Assembly (NCBI GenBank): GCA_020847975.1
Contig: JADLBD010000109.1
Location: forward strand, 1 to 40,698
Length of the DNA stretch: 40,698 nucleotides
Source of the DNA: Bryobacterales bacterium
GTDB lineage: Bacteria > Acidobacteriota > Terriglobia > Bryobacterales > Bryobacteraceae
Reading direction: 5' to 3'
Under the pieces are notes generated by a model. That model searched no databases and was not told the origin of the DNA. It was given only the letters and a program-made list of their open reading frames with translations. Position 1 is the stretch's first letter, and every line of letters starts with the position of its first letter. The position numbers and the translations under genes were made by a program. This document shows, one piece after another, positions 1 through 7,746 of the stretch.

Positions 1-573
1 ACCCCCGAAGGCAAAGCCCGCTCCTCCCAGAACGCCCGCACCCACGGCCTCACCGCCTCGCGCATCGTCTTCCTCACCCCCGAAGAACAGCAGGAATACG
101 ACACCCTCCTCCACCACTACACCGCCCGCCATCTGCCCAAAACCCCGGAAGAACTCGACGTCTTCAACATGCTCCTCCACGCCGCCTGGCGCCTCCGCAA
201 CCTCACCGTCGCCGAAGCCCAACTCTACGCCAAGGCCGGAGGCGATCCCCTCCTCTCCGAGGACCCCGGCATCGAAAAACGCGCCACCCTCCTCCACCGC
301 TACCGCTCCGAAACCGAGCGCGCCTACCACCGCCACCTCAACCAGTTGAAATCCCTACAAAACAACCGCCTCTATCAGGAGCAGTTCTCCAAGCTCCTCC
401 CGGCCGACGCCCCCGCCCTGGCCAACGCCGCCGCCTTCACGAAGAGAACCCAGGACCTCCTCAAGCGAGACCTCGATGAAACCATCAAACAGGCCGCAAA
501 CGAGGCGAAATCCTTCAACTCCCAGATCAAGGACCTCTTCTCCATGTTCACCAGCGAGCAAAAACGCCCCTAA
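1..573 (+). CDS. conserved hypothetical protein, 5'-truncated by window edge
   Basis: The frame is open from the first base to the TAA at 571-573, so the real start lies upstream. The visible N-terminus reads TPEGKARSSQNARTHGLTAS. This matches the lead-in of a small family common in Acidobacteria and Planctomycetes (a 'TGPRTPEGKARSSxNAxxHGLTA' type opening, known to me only as hypothetical). The rest is charged, mostly helical sequence rich in Leu, Glu and Arg, with no membrane segment, signal peptide or catalytic motif that I can see. Codon use is strongly C-ending, as in the genes that follow. The function is unknown. The frame choice is secure but the identity is only a resemblance. Confidence 0.7.
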   Translation, partial: TPEGKARSSQNARTHGLTASRIVFLTPEEQQEYDTLLHHYTARHLPKTPEELDVFNMLLHAAWRLRNLTVAEAQLYAKAGGDPLLSEDPGIEKRATLLHRYRSETERAYHRHLNQLKSLQNNRLYQEQFSKLLPADAPALANAAAFTKRTQDLLKRDLDETIKQAANEAKSFNSQIKDLFSMFTSEQKRP

Positions 574-1161
574 ACTGCCCCTTTCCGCTGCCTCTCTCCC
601 GGCGCTCGCGCTACCAGTGTCTCTCCTCCCCGGGAAGCACCATTCGCAGGATGCACCGCTGCTCCTCCCCGTACCGTAGCGCTTTCGCTCCTGGCAAGTT
701 TTCGCCGGCACCCCCTTTCCGAACCGGATAATCCCCCGTTTTGCAAGACGCCATTTTGGACGGTCACAAACAAACCGACAAAATATTATCTTTATTCTCA
801 ACGATTTGAAAAAATATACCGCCTGTCGAAAAGAATTAGAGGCGTATCGTCGAAGCAGAAACGGCACAACGCGCCGTAAACAAAAGACAGGAGTAGACAA
901 AGTGAACGAAGATTTTCCCCTTTGGCCACCGATTCCTCCCAGCTTCTGCTAAGCCCGGCTTCTACTAAGCCGGATCCGCGAGCAAACCCTCGCGGGGATC
1001 GGTAACATCACAATCGCATAGACAACTCTTACACAAGGCCTGAACGGCTTGACAGGACCCTGCAGGTTCCTTCAGATTGGTCTTTTGGAGGGCGCTTTGT
1101 TTCTAGCGCCCTCCACGGACCTCCCCGCCTCGCGGACGGATCCTGAACTGAGGGTCAACAC
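574..1161. other. 588-bp intergenic leader region of the CHAT gene
   Basis: No convincing gene is seen here. The segment at about 775-850 is strikingly AT-rich compared with its surroundings and probably holds the promoter, although no clean -35/-10 pair stands out. Near 948-973 there is an imperfect direct repeat (cttctgctaagcccgg then cttctactaagccgg). It is followed by a hairpin at about 976-994 (CCGCGAG / CTCGCGG) and by a perfect 10-bp inverted repeat at 1087-1114. A long structured 5' untranslated region before the TTG start at 1162 is the simplest reading. Confidence 0.5.
1087..1114 (+). repeat. perfect 10-bp inverted repeat in CHAT leader
   Basis: GGAGGGCGCT (1087-1096) and AGCGCCCTCC (1105-1114) pair perfectly around an 8-nt T-rich loop, ending 47 nt before the TTG start at 1162. 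Neither strand has a run of T after the stem, so it does not look like an intrinsic terminator. It could be a leader RNA hairpin that affects stability or translation, or an operator for a dimeric regulator. Confidence 0.75.
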
Positions 1162-3552
1162 TTGTCTATCCGTCTGCAGATTTGTTTGCTTGCCATGCTT
1201 GCCTCTGCCGGCAGCACGAAAGCGCCGGCGTCCAGAAATCCAATCCATCCGCCCGCCTATCAACCAAGAAGAGATGAAATAACCAAATTGGCTCAAACCG
1301 GCCGCTGGCGCGAGATGGCAATGGCCGCTCACCGGTCTTCTGATGAGATGGCTGCCATGGGTGACCTTCGCGGCGCGGCCATCTTCGACTACGCCGAATG
1401 CCAGGCGCATTTTGTGCGGTTTGAATACAACAAGGCGCTCCAGGCCGCCCTGCGCGGCCAGCGTCGCGCGCTCGCCGCCGGAGACTGGTCTTCGGCCGCG
1501 TCCGCCACATTCGGAATCACAGCCGTCTATTTCACGAACGGAAATTACAGACTTGCCGCCCAGGCAGCGGACGAAATGATGCGCTATGCCCAATTAGGCG
1601 GTCCCTCCCGAATGATCGAGTTTCGAGGCCTCATGGGCGCCATTCTACGCTGGAAAGGAGACGTAGCGGCCAGTTTGGCGGAGTTCCGCCAGGCTCTCGA
1701 TGAAGCTGAAAGCTCGGGAGACATGGAAGCCGTGGCAACCATGCGTGAGCAGGTCGGTCATGGCTATCTGCGCAGCCGCCAGGTCGATCGCGCGGAAAGG
1801 GAATTCGTCGAGGCGTTCCGGCTGAGAACACTCTTTGCCCCGTCGACTTTAGGTTGGGCCTACCATAACCTCGCCGTCCTTGCCCTCGCGCGGCACGACG
1901 GAGCGCGGGCACTGCATTTCAGCAACCTCGCCATCGCGGCCCTCCCGGCCCGGATGCGCCCCAATGTCCTCTACCTCGGACGCGCCCAGGCGCAGCTCCT
2001 CTTGGGAAACCAGTTGGCCGCATTCGCCGACCTCGAAAAGGCCGTTACCATTTCCCGCCAATTGCGCCTCAACCTTCCGTTCGGCGACGAAATCCAAATC
2101 GCCGCCGATGGTGACCTTCAGACCATCTATTCTTTATTCGTCGACGTGGCCGGAAAACTGTACGAGGAAACCGGCGACATACGCTACGCGCGCGCGGCAT
2201 TTCAGGAGGCCCAGGAAAACAGGGCCGCCAGCCTCATCACCCGTGTGGGCGCGGACGAGGCCTGGCGCGAACGCCTGCCCGAGTCTTATTGGACCAAACT
2301 CGGACAACTGCGGCGAGAGGAAATCGCCCTCCTGCGCTCCCCGCTCAGTACCCCTTCCCAGGAGTTGATTCGCCTCCGCGCCGAATTGACGGAACTAGAG
2401 TCGGCAGCCGGTCTCGACTTTGCCTCCCCCAACCCGGCCCGGACTGACGAAAGACATCTTCGCCAAAGGATCTCCGCCGGCGAAGCCCTCATCTCCTTCC
2501 ACCTCGGCGAGCAACGTAGTTGGCGTTGGGTCCTCACCAGAAACCACTTCCAGATGACGGAACTGCCCTCGCGTTCCCTCCTCGCCGAACAGGTGAAAGC
2601 CTTCCGCAACGACGTCGAAAAGGACCTTCCTGACCATGCCGGAAAGGGCGAGCGCCTGTACCGTCTGCTGTTCACCGGAGCGCCGCGGGACACCCCGATG
2701 TGGACAATCGTCCCCGACGATACCTTGTTCCAACTACCCTTCGCGGCGCTCGTTTGCGGCCATTCCAACGGCAGGCCCATCTACCTGGCCGAACAGACGG
2801 TCACCCGTTTGGCCCCCACCGCGTTCTTCTTCGCATCCGGAGCCTCTGCCGGATCGAAGCGCTTTCTCGCCGTCGGCGACCCCGTGGCCAACAGGGCAGA
2901 CCCCCGCTGGAAACCCCGGCCATTTCCCCGATTCCCCTGGCAACGTGCCCCCCTGGACACCCTCGAGTTGCCGCGCTTGCCCGGAAGCGCCCAGGAGATT
3001 GAACGCTGTCTCCGCACTTGGTCGGCGGTCCATCCCGGGGTTTCCCTCGATGGTCCGCACATCACCCACGCGGCCCTCTCCCGCGAACTGAACCCGCAAA
3101 CCTTCGTTCTTCATGTGGCTACTCATATCTACCAGCCACCCTCGCACGCGGATTCTCCAGTGATTCTCTTAGGCCTGGATGCGGATGGAGAGGTAAAGGT
3201 ACTCACAGGCGCCGACATCGCCATGCTCACCCCACCGCCTGTCCTGGTCACCCTGAGCGGCTGCGGCAGCGGCAGCGGCCGCCTGGCCCCGGGAAGCGGC
3301 TTACTCGGACTCACCCGGGCGTGGCTCATGGCGGGTACCCGGTCCGTCACAGCAAGCCTTTGGCCTGTCCTGGACGACACAGGTGGACTATTTGAGGCAT
3401 ATTACCAGTCTCTTGAAAGTTCTAAGGGTGAGGCGGTCTCGGCAAGAGCAGCGCAAGCCCTTCAGTTCGCTCAAGTTCAGTCCATTCACGAAGCGCCGGA
3501 TAGGACCCGGCCTTCCCGGTGGGCAGCCTATTTTGTGATAGGTGCGATTTGA
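1162..3552 (+). CDS. CHAT-domain (caspase-like) protein with TPR-like helical repeats
   Basis: The 796-residue product starts at TTG, with GAGGG about 7 nt upstream. The first 20 residues are hydrophobic and end in small residues, so an exported or lipoprotein-like N-terminus is possible. Residues about 60-330 form paired amphipathic helices typical of TPR repeats (for example WAYHNLAVLALARHDGARAL). The C-terminal 250 residues are a CHAT domain. The motif HVATH places the likely catalytic His at 655, and LSGCGSG places Cys at 701, which is the caspase/separase dyad spacing expected for the clan CD fold. TPR-CHAT proteins are thought to act as proteases triggered through the repeat region. Here the gene is followed at once by a sigma factor and a zinc-finger anti-sigma-like gene, suggesting a regulated response. 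The substrate is unknown. Confidence 0.88.
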   Translation: MSIRLQICLLAMLASAGSTKAPASRNPIHPPAYQPRRDEITKLAQTGRWREMAMAAHRSSDEMAAMGDLRGAAIFDYAECQAHFVRFEYNKALQAALRGQRRALAAGDWSSAASATFGITAVYFTNGNYRLAAQAADEMMRYAQLGGPSRMIEFRGLMGAILRWKGDVAASLAEFRQALDEAESSGDMEAVATMREQVGHGYLRSRQVDRAEREFVEAFRLRTLFAPSTLGWAYHNLAVLALARHDGARALHFSNLAIAALPARMRPNVLYLGRAQAQLLLGNQLAAFADLEKAVTISRQLRLNLPFGDEIQIAADGDLQTIYSLFVDVAGKLYEETGDIRYARAAFQEAQENRAASLITRVGADEAWRERLPESYWTKLGQLRREEIALLRSPLSTPSQELIRLRAELTELESAAGLDFASPNPARTDERHLRQRISAGEALISFHLGEQRSWRWVLTRNHFQMTELPSRSLLAEQVKAFRNDVEKDLPDHAGKGERLYRLLFTGAPRDTPMWTIVPDDTLFQLPFAALVCGHSNGRPIYLAEQTVTRLAPTAFFFASGASAGSKRFLAVGDPVANRADPRWKPRPFPRFPWQRAPLDTLELPRLPGSAQEIERCLRTWSAVHPGVSLDGPHITHAALSRELNPQTFVLHVATHIYQPPSHADSPVILLGLDADGEVKVLTGADIAMLTPPPVLVTLSGCGSGSGRLAPGSGLLGLTRAWLMAGTRSVTASLWPVLDDTGGLFEAYYQSLESSKGEAVSARAAQALQFAQVQSIHEAPDRTRPSRWAAYFVIGAI

Positions 3553-3577
3553 CATTTGGGGATATTGCGCATAATCT
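3549..3577 (+). promoter_or_regulatory. sigma-70-type promoter overlapping the CHAT stop codon
   Basis: TTGACA at 3549-3554 and TAATCT at 3572-3577 are separated by 17 bp, a near-ideal housekeeping promoter. The -35 box overlaps the TGA stop of the CHAT gene. A second candidate -10, TATAAT, lies at 3587-3592 with a poorer -35. Either would give the sigma factor gene at 3815 its own transcript with a leader of about 220-240 nt. Confidence 0.6.
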
Positions 3578-3814
3578 AAGCCTAGTTATAATACGCTTAG
3601 TACCCCGCATGTCGATGCCGCTCCGGGCACGGCGCCCGCCACCGCGCCGCTGCCGCCGGAATGCCAAGCCCAGACCGGAGCTCCCTAAAAATGTTGGCTC
3701 CCCGGTGAGATTTTTTGGGTGATACCTCCACTTAGTCTCTTCTGGAATATCTCCAACCGGCGCCGGTCGGATACCACGCCATTTTCAGGGATGGCTGGAA
3801 AGGATGATGTGTGC

Positions 3815-4495
3815 ATGCTTGCGACGCACGTGACTTCACGACAGAACCCCCAGGATCCTCCGGATCACTCCCCTCCGGATTCCTCTCCCGCTTCCAGCGA
3901 GATCGACTTCCACGAACTCGTCCAGCGCGTTCAATCCGGCGACACTTCCGGCATGGAGGACCTCTATCGTATCTTCTCGCGCGGCGTCCGCTTCTACCTT
4001 TGCCGCCAACTCGGCCCCCAGGAACTCGAGGATAAGGTCCACGACACCTTCCTCATCGTCGTACAGGCCCTGCGCCGCGGCGATTTGCGGGACGCCACCC
4101 GCCTCATGGGCTTCGTCCGTACCGTTGTCCGGCGCCAGGTCGCCGCCCATATCGACAACGCCGTCCAAAGCCGCCGCACCTGCCTCGATGTCGAAACAGG
4201 AGCCTCTCTTGCCTCCACCTCCGCCGGCCCCGAGGAGAACGCCATCCTGCGCCAGAACGCCGACCTGATGGAGAAGGTCCTCGACGGCATGTCCCATCGC
4301 GATCGCGAGATCCTTACCCGTTTCTACCTCGATGAGCAGCCGCAGGATCAGATCTGCCGGGAAATGCGCCTCACCGAAACGCAATTCCGGCTCCTGAAGT
4401 CCAGGGCAAAAACACGCTTTGGGGAGCTGGGTAAAAAAAAATTGATCCGTAAGCCTATCCGAACAGCTTTCATGAGAAGTTCCTTGACCGCATAG
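3815..4495 (+). CDS. RNA polymerase sigma-70 family (ECF-like) sigma factor
   Basis: I chose the ATG at 3815 because AAGGA lies 10 nt upstream. In-frame alternatives are ATG 3791 and GTG 3719. The 226-residue product has a short Pro/Ser-rich N-terminus. A region-2-like helical block follows (FHELVQRVQSGDTSGMEDLY to LMGFVRTVVRRQVAAHID), including the QELEDKVHDTFLIV segment typical of sigma region 2. Region 4 comes next (MSHRDREILTRFYLDEQPQD, then a helix-turn-helix with ICREMRLTETQFRLLKSRAK). This is the two-domain build of small alternative sigma factors. The next gene encodes a membrane protein with an HxxxCxxC motif, the usual arrangement for a sigma/anti-sigma pair. Its regulon cannot be seen, but the CHAT gene and itself are plausible targets. 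Confidence 0.85.
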   Translation: MLATHVTSRQNPQDPPDHSPPDSSPASSEIDFHELVQRVQSGDTSGMEDLYRIFSRGVRFYLCRQLGPQELEDKVHDTFLIVVQALRRGDLRDATRLMGFVRTVVRRQVAAHIDNAVQSRRTCLDVETGASLASTSAGPEENAILRQNADLMEKVLDGMSHRDREILTRFYLDEQPQDQICREMRLTETQFRLLKSRAKTRFGELGKKKLIRKPIRTAFMRSSLTA

Positions 4496-4561
4496 CACTA
4501 ATTAATGACAAGTCCTAGTTGGTCGCCGAAGCCATCTGGGAAAAGAAAGGTCCTGTTGAGG

Positions 4562-5194
4562 ATGAAGTCAAATGAACATGTGCTGGACGACATCCTGGAA
4601 GCCTACGCGCTAGGCAGGCTCCAGGAAGAAGAACTGGATTGCGTCGAAGACCATATGTTGGTTTGTGAGAGGTGCCGTCTCCGGTTGGAGGAGATGGAAA
4701 GCTTTGTCAAAGCAACCCGGATAGCTGCCATGCGAATCCGCGAAAGGGAAGTTTTTTTCGGGCAGCGGCCCAAACCTTGGTGGCATCGGGTCCTTCAGCC
4801 TATACTGGCGAAGCCTGTTTGGGCCGTGGTCTCCGTAGCCGTGCTCGGACTCTTCTTCCTTCTCCCCATGAACCGCCGGAACACGGTCTTCGAGCAGGAA
4901 ATCCTGCTATCGGCTACACGAGGAAGTGAGGAAGGTCAGATTGTCGCGGCCAAAACGACAACCCTCCGGTTGCGTCTGGATCTGCGGGATCTGCCGCAAG
5001 CTGTGCAGTATCAGGTGACCATTGTGGATCACTTGGGTACGCCTGTCTGGCAATGGAAGGCGCCCAGGGTCGATTCGCCAGGTGAATTGCGGATGCAGGT
5101 GGATCGGCAGTTCAAGAGTGGTATGTACTGGGTTCGACTTTCCGATGCGGCCAGCCTCAAATTACTCCGTGAATACCCCTTGCGGGTTTCCTGA
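4562..5194 (+). CDS. zinc-finger anti-sigma-factor-like membrane protein
   Basis: I prefer ATG 4562 (AAAGG about 11 nt upstream). ATG 4505 would add 19 residues that lack family character. In the 210-residue product, His31, Cys35 and Cys38 form the HxxxCxxC motif of zinc-binding anti-sigma domains (zf-HC2 type). A single membrane helix spans about 84-103, followed by an extracytoplasmic domain of about 100 residues, mostly beta, ending in YWVRLSDAASLKLLREYPLRVS. The expected role is to hold the sigma factor encoded 66 bp upstream at the membrane and release it on a signal sensed outside. The outer domain resembles FixG/DUF-type beta-sandwich sensors only in general appearance. The pairing rests on gene order. 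Confidence 0.75.
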   Translation: MKSNEHVLDDILEAYALGRLQEEELDCVEDHMLVCERCRLRLEEMESFVKATRIAAMRIREREVFFGQRPKPWWHRVLQPILAKPVWAVVSVAVLGLFFLLPMNRRNTVFEQEILLSATRGSEEGQIVAAKTTTLRLRLDLRDLPQAVQYQVTIVDHLGTPVWQWKAPRVDSPGELRMQVDRQFKSGMYWVRLSDAASLKLLREYPLRVS

Positions 5195-5201
5195 ACCAGT
5201 T

Positions 5202-5237
5202 GCAGTAACATCTGTAGTAACAGTAGTTTGCAGTAAC
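5202..5237 (+). repeat. three short GYAGTAAC repeats after the anti-sigma gene
   Basis: The octamer G[C/T]AGTAAC occurs at 5202-5209, 5214-5221 and 5230-5237 in the 98-bp gap between convergent genes. The spacings of 12 and 16 bp are not regular helical turns. It may be chance or a decayed tandem repeat. No function is proposed. Confidence 0.35.
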
Positions 5238-5292
5238 CGAAACTCCGGGTTGCACTACCTCCCCCGCCCGGGTTCTCGTCTCCGCTCCCCCT

Positions 5293-5952
5293 CTAAAAAA
5301 CCCTGCGCTTCAAACGGTCCACCGTGAACTTCGCCGTGTCCGCCACCGCCATCACCGTCATTACCCCCGCCTGAACCGGATCCGTCACCACCAGATCCGC
5401 CGCCTCGGGAACGCTGCCCGCCATGTTCAGGCTCACCACCAGCAAACCCTGCCCGCGTACCTCACGCACCGCCCTCTCAATCTCTCCGCCCATGATCGAA
5501 CCCGCCAGCACCAGCGCCTTTGCTCGTGGAAGCCTCGCCACCGCCCGCACCGCCTCGGCCAGCGGCTTTTCCCCCACCAAAGGGATGGTATCCACCGAGA
5601 TATGCTCGCCTCGAATGTTGTGCCGGTCCGCCTCCGAGATTGCCCCGATCGCCACCTGCCCCACCTGCGCCCCGCCGCCGATAATGATAATCCGCTTGCC
5701 GAAGATCCGGTTCATCGTGTTCGTGCGCTCTACGTGGCGCACAATCTCCACCGCTTCCAGGTCCCGCACCAGTTGGTCCGCCTCCGCCGGCATCGCAATC
5801 TCGAAGTATGTGTGCGCCTCCCCGGAACGGCTCGCCAGAATAGCCACCGAGGTGATGTCCCCCTGATGGGCGGCAATGACGCCCGTCAGCCGGTGGAGCA
5901 CCCCCGGACCGTCCATTGCCCTTATCTCGAGCCCTATCGTTTCCTTTGCCAT
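5293..5952 (-). CDS. ACT-domain protein with DUF5612-like C-terminal domain
   Basis: The 219-residue protein starts at ATG 5952. Residues about 4-75 form an ACT domain (IGLEIRAMDGPGVLHRLTGV), the ligand-binding fold that often senses amino acids. After a linker, residues about 85-215 hold a second alpha/beta domain with a glycine-rich strand-loop (IIIIGGGAQVGQVAIGAIS) and a repeated Ala/Val-rich pattern. The architecture recalls the ACT plus DUF5612 proteins first noted in methanogens. No catalytic residues are obvious, so a regulatory or sensing role is more likely than an enzymatic one. It lies on the opposite strand between two sigma-factor modules and shows no operon partner. Its promoter faces the 5' end of the next sigma gene, only 57 bp away. 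Confidence 0.7.
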   Translation of the reverse strand: MAKETIGLEIRAMDGPGVLHRLTGVIAAHQGDITSVAILASRSGEAHTYFEIAMPAEADQLVRDLEAVEIVRHVERTNTMNRIFGKRIIIIGGGAQVGQVAIGAISEADRHNIRGEHISVDTIPLVGEKPLAEAVRAVARLPRAKALVLAGSIMGGEIERAVREVRGQGLLVVSLNMAGSVPEAADLVVTDPVQAGVMTVMAVADTAKFTVDRLKRRVF

Positions 5953-6009
5953 GATTGGATACTAATGTAGCGAGTCGCATGGCACGGTTTCCACATACTC
6001 CTGTTAGAA

Positions 6010-6534
6010 TTGGTTTCTCGCCTAGCCGTGGAACGGGACCAGATACTCGAATTGCTGCGTGAAAGGATTGTCGCCTTCGCGGCATCTCGTTATCGAAGGG
6101 AGGCGGCCGAAGATGTGGCCCAGGAGGTCCTTCAACTTCTGCTCGAGAAGTATTCGCATGTCACTGACCTCACGGAGCTTTTGCCGCTATCCTTGAAGAT
6201 TGCGAGGTTCCGGATCATGTCGGGTGTACGCACGGAAATCCGCCGCGGTGAGCATAATCCGCTCCCCGTCGATGACCTGCCCTTGCCCGATTTCCGGCTC
6301 AACCCGGCCGAACAGGCCGAACGCAATCAACGCCTCAGCCGCCTCAAGACAGCCCTCCAGACGCTCGGCGAACGCTGCCGCCGGTTGATCCGCTACAAAC
6401 TCGAGGGGAAAAGCTTCCCCGAAATCCAGGCCCTCTTCCAGGTGAGTTCCATCAATACCATCTACACCTGGGACTTCCGCTGCCGCAAGCAGTTGCTCGA
6501 AGCCCTCGGGGGCAGTTGGGAGGCGCGGCTATGA
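6010..6534 (+). CDS. second ECF-like RNA polymerase sigma factor
   Basis: TTG at 6010 is the first possible start and GTG at 6028 is an alternative. Neither has a good ribosome-binding site, so the 5' end is uncertain. The 174-residue product has a region-2 block (YRREAAEDVAQEVLQLLLEKY, the usual 'EDVxQEVF' signature) and a region-4 helix-turn-helix (LGERCRRLIRYKLEGKSFPE, then a recognition helix near VSSINTIYTWDFRCRKQL). It is short but complete for this class. Its TGA overlaps the ATG of the next gene (ATGA at 6531-6534), implying translational coupling, as seen for sigma/anti-sigma pairs. Confidence 0.82.
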   Translation: MVSRLAVERDQILELLRERIVAFAASRYRREAAEDVAQEVLQLLLEKYSHVTDLTELLPLSLKIARFRIMSGVRTEIRRGEHNPLPVDDLPLPDFRLNPAEQAERNQRLSRLKTALQTLGERCRRLIRYKLEGKSFPEIQALFQVSSINTIYTWDFRCRKQLLEALGGSWEARL

Positions 6535-7739
6535 ACCCCGGCAACCACCACCCCCGCGATGCGGACAATGCCCGAAATATGATCGGCGGCTACGCCTCCG
6601 GCAATCTTTCTCCCCAGGAAAAAGAGAAGCTCTTCGAGGCCGCCCTCCACCAACAGGATCTCTTCGACGCCCTCATGGGCGAACAGGCCCTCAAGGACTT
6701 CCTCGAACAACCCGGCGTCAAAGCCGAACTGGTCGAGGCATTGCAGCCGAAACCCACTCTGTGGCGCCGCCTGCGGCAATGGTTCACCTCACCGGCAGCG
6801 TATGCTGCCGCCGGCGCGCTCGCCGCTGCCGCTGTCCTCATCGTCGTCGTGCTCAACCGGCCGTCCAGTCATCAGGCGGCCGTGGAAATGACCGAACCGC
6901 CGCTTCCGATGGTCACCGAAACCACCACACCGCCGCCGGCGGCGGAACGCGAACCGGCCACGGCGCCGTCGAAGCGTAAGGACATGGCAGCGCCTCCAGC
7001 CCCAAAACCGGGCGTTGCCCAGACTCCCATCCCGCAACAGAACCCCGAGGAGCGCCGGCAGCAGGCCGGCTCTGCGCTCGACCAGCTTTCTTCCAAGCGG
7101 GAACAGGCTGCACTCCGCGACGAGGCCCAGCAGTCACTGCCCACTAACGCCCCCGCGGCGGCGCCCGGCGGCCTCGCCAGCGGGGTGATCGGCGGCGCCG
7201 TCCCGGCCCCCGCGCCTCCTGCCCCCGAGCAGTCGCTTTCCGTCAGCTACACCCTGCTGCGGCGAGGCCCCAACGGCCGCTATCTGCCCGTCACTACGCC
7301 AACCGTAGCCTCCACCGACTCGCTCCGTCTCCAGGTAACCCCGAACGGCGATGGCGCCCTTTACCTCTACACCCGCAACGAAGCCGGCCTCGAGGCGCCA
7401 CTCTTGAACGGTTTGCCGCTCTCCCGCGGCCAAACCGCCGTCGTACCCCAATCAGGCGGCTTCTCTGCCGCGAGGGGAGCCACCAGGCTGGTTCTCGTCT
7501 TTCGCCAGAGCGAGACGGCCTCCGATTCCAAGGAACTGGCCCCCCAAGCCTTCCGGCAGCGGGCTCGCAGCGTCAGCGAGAAAGACAACGCCTCGCCCCC
7601 GCCGCCCGCGGTGGCCGCAAGCGCTCCCATCGCCGGGAAAGCCGTCCTCCCCGCGGCTGGCCCGAGCCGCGTGTCGGCCCCCTCTCCAGCCGTGCGCGAG
7701 GTCTCCGTGGAGATCGCCATCAACGCCGGCCCCAACTGA
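6531..7739 (+). CDS. putative anti-sigma-like membrane protein with C-terminal DUF4384-like domain
   Basis: The start at ATG 6531 overlaps the upstream stop and has GGGAGG 7-8 nt before it. In the 402-residue product, residues 1-80 are cytoplasmic and helical (MIGGYASGNLSPQEKEKLFE), like the N-terminus of anti-sigma proteins but without a Cys/His zinc motif. One membrane helix lies at about 88-109. A long low-complexity Pro/Ala/Gln-rich linker (110-235) follows. Residues about 235-326 (SVSYTLLRRGPNGRYLPVT, DSLRLQVTPNGDGALYLY, LPLSRGQTAVVP) resemble DUF4384, a beta-rich domain frequently found with caspase-like and kinase proteins. A second low-complexity tail follows. The likely role is membrane control of the sigma factor it is coupled to. 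The domain name is assigned by eye and the partner by overlap. Confidence 0.7.
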   Translation: MNPGNHHPRDADNARNMIGGYASGNLSPQEKEKLFEAALHQQDLFDALMGEQALKDFLEQPGVKAELVEALQPKPTLWRRLRQWFTSPAAYAAAGALAAAAVLIVVVLNRPSSHQAAVEMTEPPLPMVTETTTPPPAAEREPATAPSKRKDMAAPPAPKPGVAQTPIPQQNPEERRQQAGSALDQLSSKREQAALRDEAQQSLPTNAPAAAPGGLASGVIGGAVPAPAPPAPEQSLSVSYTLLRRGPNGRYLPVTTPTVASTDSLRLQVTPNGDGALYLYTRNEAGLEAPLLNGLPLSRGQTAVVPQSGGFSAARGATRLVLVFRQSETASDSKELAPQAFRQRARSVSEKDNASPPPPAVAASAPIAGKAVLPAAGPSRVSAPSPAVREVSVEIAINAGPN

Positions 7740-7746
7740 GCGCCCG

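Noticed and set aside
1087..1114. Hairpin upstream of the CHAT gene as an intrinsic terminator
   Set aside because: No T-run follows on either strand (ACGG on plus, AAAAG on minus).
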